DNA of 64,000 bases, from the NCBI GenBank assembly GCA_023393475.1, contig JAEWLC010000072.1:49154-113153 (forward strand). The letters run 5' to 3'. Source of the stretch: Pseudomonadota bacterium (lineage in GTDB: Bacteria; Pseudomonadota; Alphaproteobacteria; Rhizobiales; Devosiaceae). Position 1 is the first letter of the stretch. Each line of letters begins with the position of its first letter. The notes under the pieces were generated by a model. The model was not told where the DNA came from, did not search any database, and saw only the letters and a list, made by a program, of their open reading frames with translations. The position numbers were made by a program, and so were the translations under genes. Shown here piece after piece: positions 61,171 to 64,000 of this stretch.

Positions 61171-62634
61171 GTGATCGAAGTCCTTTCCGTCGCTTCGGAA
61201 GCCTATCCGCTGATCAAGACGGGCGGGCTGGCGGATGTCGTGGGGGCGCTGCCGGCGGCGCTGGCGCCGCATGGCGTGAGCATGCGCGTGCTGCTGCCGG
61301 GCTACCCCAAGGTGCTGGCGGCGCTCGAAGGCGGACGCGAGGTGTTCTGGTTCGAGGATTTCTTCGGCGGCGAGGCGCGGCTGGTTGCCGGGCGCGCGGG
61401 CGGGCTCGACGTCATCGCCATCAACGCCCCGCATCTCTACGACCGGCCGGGGAACCCCTATGTCGGGGCGGACGGCAAGGACTGGCCGGACAACGCGCAA
61501 CGCTTCGCGGCGCTGAGCTTTGCGGCCTATGAGATATCGCGCGGGCTCATCGAGGGCTACCAGCCCGATGTGCTGCATTGCCATGACTGGCAGGCCGGGC
61601 TGACCCCGGCCTATGTGCGGTTCAACCCCGGCAGCTCGGTGAAGACCATCCTGACGGTCCACAATATCGCCTTCCAGGGCGTGTTCGGCTGGGATGTGTT
61701 CAACAGCCTGAAGCTCGATTTCGAGGCGTCGCGGACCGGCTCGATCGAGTACTTTGGCAATATCGGCTACCTCAAGGCCGGGCTGCAGCTGGCCGACGAG
61801 GTGACGACGGTCAGCCCGACCTATGCCCACGAAATCCGCACCGCCGCCTACGGCATGGGACTGGAGGGGCTGCTGCAGGGACGTTCCGATACGGTCAGCG
61901 GCATCCTCAACGGCATCGACGCCAACGAGTGGAACCCGGGCACCGATCCGGTGCTGCCGCAGCAATACGGGGCATCGACCATCTTCAACCGCGCGACCAA
62001 CAAGGCCGAACTGGAGCAGCGCTTCGGACTCGAGGCCGGTCCGGGGCCGATCTTTTCGATCGTCAGCCGCCTCACCTGGCAGAAGGGCCTCGACATGCTG
62101 CCGGGGCTGATCGACGGGCTGGTCCAGCATGGCGGGCGGCTGGTCGTTCTCGGCTCGGGCGATCCGGCGATCGAGGACGCCTTTGCCGGCGCGGCGCTGC
62201 GGCATCCGGGCAAGGTCGGGGTGGAGATCGGCTACGACGAGGGCCTGAGCCACCTGATCCAGGGCGGCGCGGATGCGATCCTCATCCCGTCGCGCTTCGA
62301 GCCCTGCGGGCTGACACAGCTCTACGGCCTGCGCTATGGCTGCATCCCGGTGGTGAGCCGGGTGGGCGGGCTCGCCGATACGGTGATCGATGCCAACGAG
62401 GCGGCGATCGAGGCGGGCGTCGCGACGGGCGTGGTATTCTCGCCTGCGACCGAGGAAGCGCTGGGCGAGGCCATCCGCCGGACGATTGCGCTCTATGCGC
62501 GGCCCAAGGTTTGGCACAAAATGCAGCGGCGCGGGATGAAGTCTGACGTTTCTTGGGAACTCAGCGCCGAAAAGTACGCCGATCTCTACGGCAAGGTTCT
62601 AGGGCACACACGCGATGACGATTCAGACGATTGA
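61171..62634 (+). CDS. glgA: Glycogen synthase GlgA
   Basis: The 487-residue GT5 enzyme transfers glucose from ADP-glucose. It starts at GTG 61171 with VIEVLSVASEAYPLIKTGGLADVVG: Lys16 with the TGG motif binds ADP-glucose. HCHDWQAGLTPAYVRF and IPSRFEPCGLTQLYGLRYG follow in the second half, with Glu at the donor site. Two bases separate it from glgC, and its last 20 bases overlap the start of pgm, so these genes are coupled in translation. A longer open frame upstream is not used. Confidence 0.96.
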   Translation: MIEVLSVASEAYPLIKTGGLADVVGALPAALAPHGVSMRVLLPGYPKVLAALEGGREVFWFEDFFGGEARLVAGRAGGLDVIAINAPHLYDRPGNPYVGADGKDWPDNAQRFAALSFAAYEISRGLIEGYQPDVLHCHDWQAGLTPAYVRFNPGSSVKTILTVHNIAFQGVFGWDVFNSLKLDFEASRTGSIEYFGNIGYLKAGLQLADEVTTVSPTYAHEIRTAAYGMGLEGLLQGRSDTVSGILNGIDANEWNPGTDPVLPQQYGASTIFNRATNKAELEQRFGLEAGPGPIFSIVSRLTWQKGLDMLPGLIDGLVQHGGRLVVLGSGDPAIEDAFAGAALRHPGKVGVEIGYDEGLSHLIQGGADAILIPSRFEPCGLTQLYGLRYGCIPVVSRVGGLADTVIDANEAAIEAGVATGVVFSPATEEALGEAIRRTIALYARPKVWHKMQRRGMKSDVSWELSAEKYADLYGKVLGHTRDDDSDD

Positions 62635-64000
62635 GACGACGCCGTTCGCGGACCAGAAGCCGGGCACGTCCGGGCTGCGGAAGCGGACGAAGGCGTTCAT
62701 GGTGCCCAACTATGTCGAGAACTTCGTGCAGTCGATCTTCGACAGCCTCGACGGGTTCAAGGGCAAGACGCTGGTGATCGGCGGCGACGGCCGCTACTTC
62801 AACGACGTCGCCATCCAGAAGATCATCAAGCTGGCGTCGGCCAATGGCTTCGGCACCGTGCTGGTCGGGCAGGGCGGCTTGCTGTCGACACCGGCTGCCA
62901 GCCATGTCATCCGCCACCACAAGGCGTTCGGCGGCCTCGTGCTTTCGGCCAGCCACAATCCCGGCGGGCCGGATGGCGATTTCGGCATCAAGTACAACGT
63001 CTCGAACGGCGGCCCGGCCCCCGAGAAGATCACCGACGCGGTGTTCGCGCGCTCGAAGGTGATCGACCGCTACCTCACCGCCAACGTGCCGGATGTCGAT
63101 CTCGGCACCATCGGCACCCAGTACTCCGGCAACATGGTGGTCGAGGTGATCGACCCGGTCGCCGACTACGCGGCGCTGATGGAGACGCTGTTCGATTTCG
63201 ACAAGATCCGCGCCATGTTCGCGGATGGCTTCACCATGCAGTTCGACGCCATGCACGCGATCACCGGGCCATATGCGCACCGCATCCTCGAGGGGATGCT
63301 GGGCGCGCCGGCGGGCACGGTGATCAACGGCACGCCGCTGCCGGATTTCGGCGGCGGACATCCGGACCCGAACCTCGTTTATGCCAAGCCGCTCTACGAC
63401 CTGATGATGAGCGACCATGCCCCCGATTTCGGTGCGGCGTCGGATGGCGACGGCGACCGCAACCTGATCATCGGGCGCGGCCGGTTCGTGACCCCGTCGG
63501 ATTCGCTGGCGATCCTCGCCGCCAATGCCCCGCACGCGCCGGGCTATGCCGCAGGCATCGCCGGCATCGCGCGGTCGATGCCGACCAGCGCCGCGGCGGA
63601 CCGGGTGGCGGAAAAGCTCGGCATCGAGATGCACGAGACGCCGACCGGCTGGAAGTTCTTCGGCAACCTGCTGGACGCGGGCCGGGTCACCATCTGCGGC
63701 GAGGAGAGCGCCGGCACCGGCTCGAACCATGTGCGCGAGAAGGACGGGCTCTGGGCGGTGCTGCTCTGGCTCAACATTCTCGCGGCGCGCGGCCAAAGCG
63801 TCGACCAGATCGTGCGCGAGCACTGGGCGACTTACGGCCGCAACTACTACACGCGGCACGACTATGACGAGGTCGATACGGGTGCCGCCAACGGGCTGAT
63901 GGATGCGCTGCGCGCAAAGCTGCCCAGCCTCAAGGGTGAGGTACTGGATGGGCTCGAAGTCGTGCTGGCGGACGACTTTACCTATAACGATCCGATAGAT
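62615..64000 (+). CDS. pgm: Alpha-D-glucose phosphate-specific phosphoglucomutase Pgm, 3' end cut
   Basis: The visible 462 residues begin MTIQTIETTPFADQKPGTSGLRKR, with catalytic Ser113 in LSASHNPGG, the metal loop ASDGDGDRN, and GEESAGTGSNHVREKDG in the third domain. It interconverts glucose 1- and 6-phosphate, linking glycogen metabolism to glycolysis. The frame remains open at base 64000, and the usual family length of about 540-550 residues means roughly 80-90 are missing. It starts 20 bases before the glgA stop. ATG 62615 lies inside glgA, without an obvious separate strong ribosome site. Confidence 0.96.
   Translation, partial: MTIQTIETTPFADQKPGTSGLRKRTKAFMVPNYVENFVQSIFDSLDGFKGKTLVIGGDGRYFNDVAIQKIIKLASANGFGTVLVGQGGLLSTPAASHVIRHHKAFGGLVLSASHNPGGPDGDFGIKYNVSNGGPAPEKITDAVFARSKVIDRYLTANVPDVDLGTIGTQYSGNMVVEVIDPVADYAALMETLFDFDKIRAMFADGFTMQFDAMHAITGPYAHRILEGMLGAPAGTVINGTPLPDFGGGHPDPNLVYAKPLYDLMMSDHAPDFGAASDGDGDRNLIIGRGRFVTPSDSLAILAANAPHAPGYAAGIAGIARSMPTSAAADRVAEKLGIEMHETPTGWKFFGNLLDAGRVTICGEESAGTGSNHVREKDGLWAVLLWLNILAARGQSVDQIVREHWATYGRNYYTRHDYDEVDTGAANGLMDALRAKLPSLKGEVLDGLEVVLADDFTYNDPID

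Overview
The window is 64 kb of GC-rich bacterial chromosome that reads as an alphaproteobacterium of the order Hyphomicrobiales (Rhizobiales), perhaps Devosia-like. The order rests on gene content and order (yqeY near dnaG-rpoD, a glgP-glgB-glgC-glgA-pgm operon, a YqhA/DUF533/OmpA set, an SSS-type histidine kinase, paired amino-acid ABC systems). The genus is a guess from general resemblance and was not tested. No phage, transposase, CRISPR array or plasmid gene was seen. About 60 protein genes and one tRNA are supported.

Bases 1-14500 are housekeeping: the 3' part of yqeY, a membrane diguanylate cyclase, an MFS exporter, two HdeD-type membrane proteins, a YihY/BrkB protein, dnaG and rpoD, then small stress or envelope genes (GyrI-like, HlyU, a flavin monooxygenase-like oxidoreductase, DUF533, an Ala/Pro-rich single-span protein, YqhA). 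Bases 14600-24300 hold a very large OmpA-family protein with an alanine-rich repeat and three paired-cysteine units, a glycosyltransferase-like protein, a TauE exporter, a SIMPL protein, a pair of sugar-acid catabolic enzymes (FAH-family dehydratase and a ketoglutarate-semialdehyde-type dehydrogenase, as in the oxidative pentose or Weimberg route), an outer membrane beta-barrel and a RibD-C protein.

Bases 24400-34900 form a transport and signalling region. A five-gene branched-chain-amino-acid-type (HAAT) ABC operon on the minus strand faces, across an operator-like tandem repeat, a plus-strand set. That set encodes an XRE/ScfR-type regulator carrying an embedded histidine-kinase dimerisation motif, a receiver-only response regulator, a two-span small protein, and a sodium:solute-symporter/histidine-kinase fusion. 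A tRNA-Ile(CAT) follows.

Bases 34900-44400 contain a PQQ-type sugar dehydrogenase, three tandem family-25 glycosyltransferase-like genes (the third has lost the acidic metal motif), 3-methyladenine glycosylase, phosphomannomutase, a NYN/OST-HTH protein, a dispersed palindromic repeat, a YeaQ/GlsB protein, LysE and an IclR regulator. Bases 44400-50350 are an operon with an amino-acid ABC transporter, an EutE/DoeB-like deacylase, a threonine-dehydratase-like enzyme and an esterase. It looks like a reduced relative of the ectoine ehu-eut loci. Bases 50365-54960 carry a nucleoside hydrolase, an AI-2E family permease and a Kef-type antiporter. The window ends with the glycogen operon glgP-glgB-glgC-glgA-pgm, with pgm cut by the right edge.
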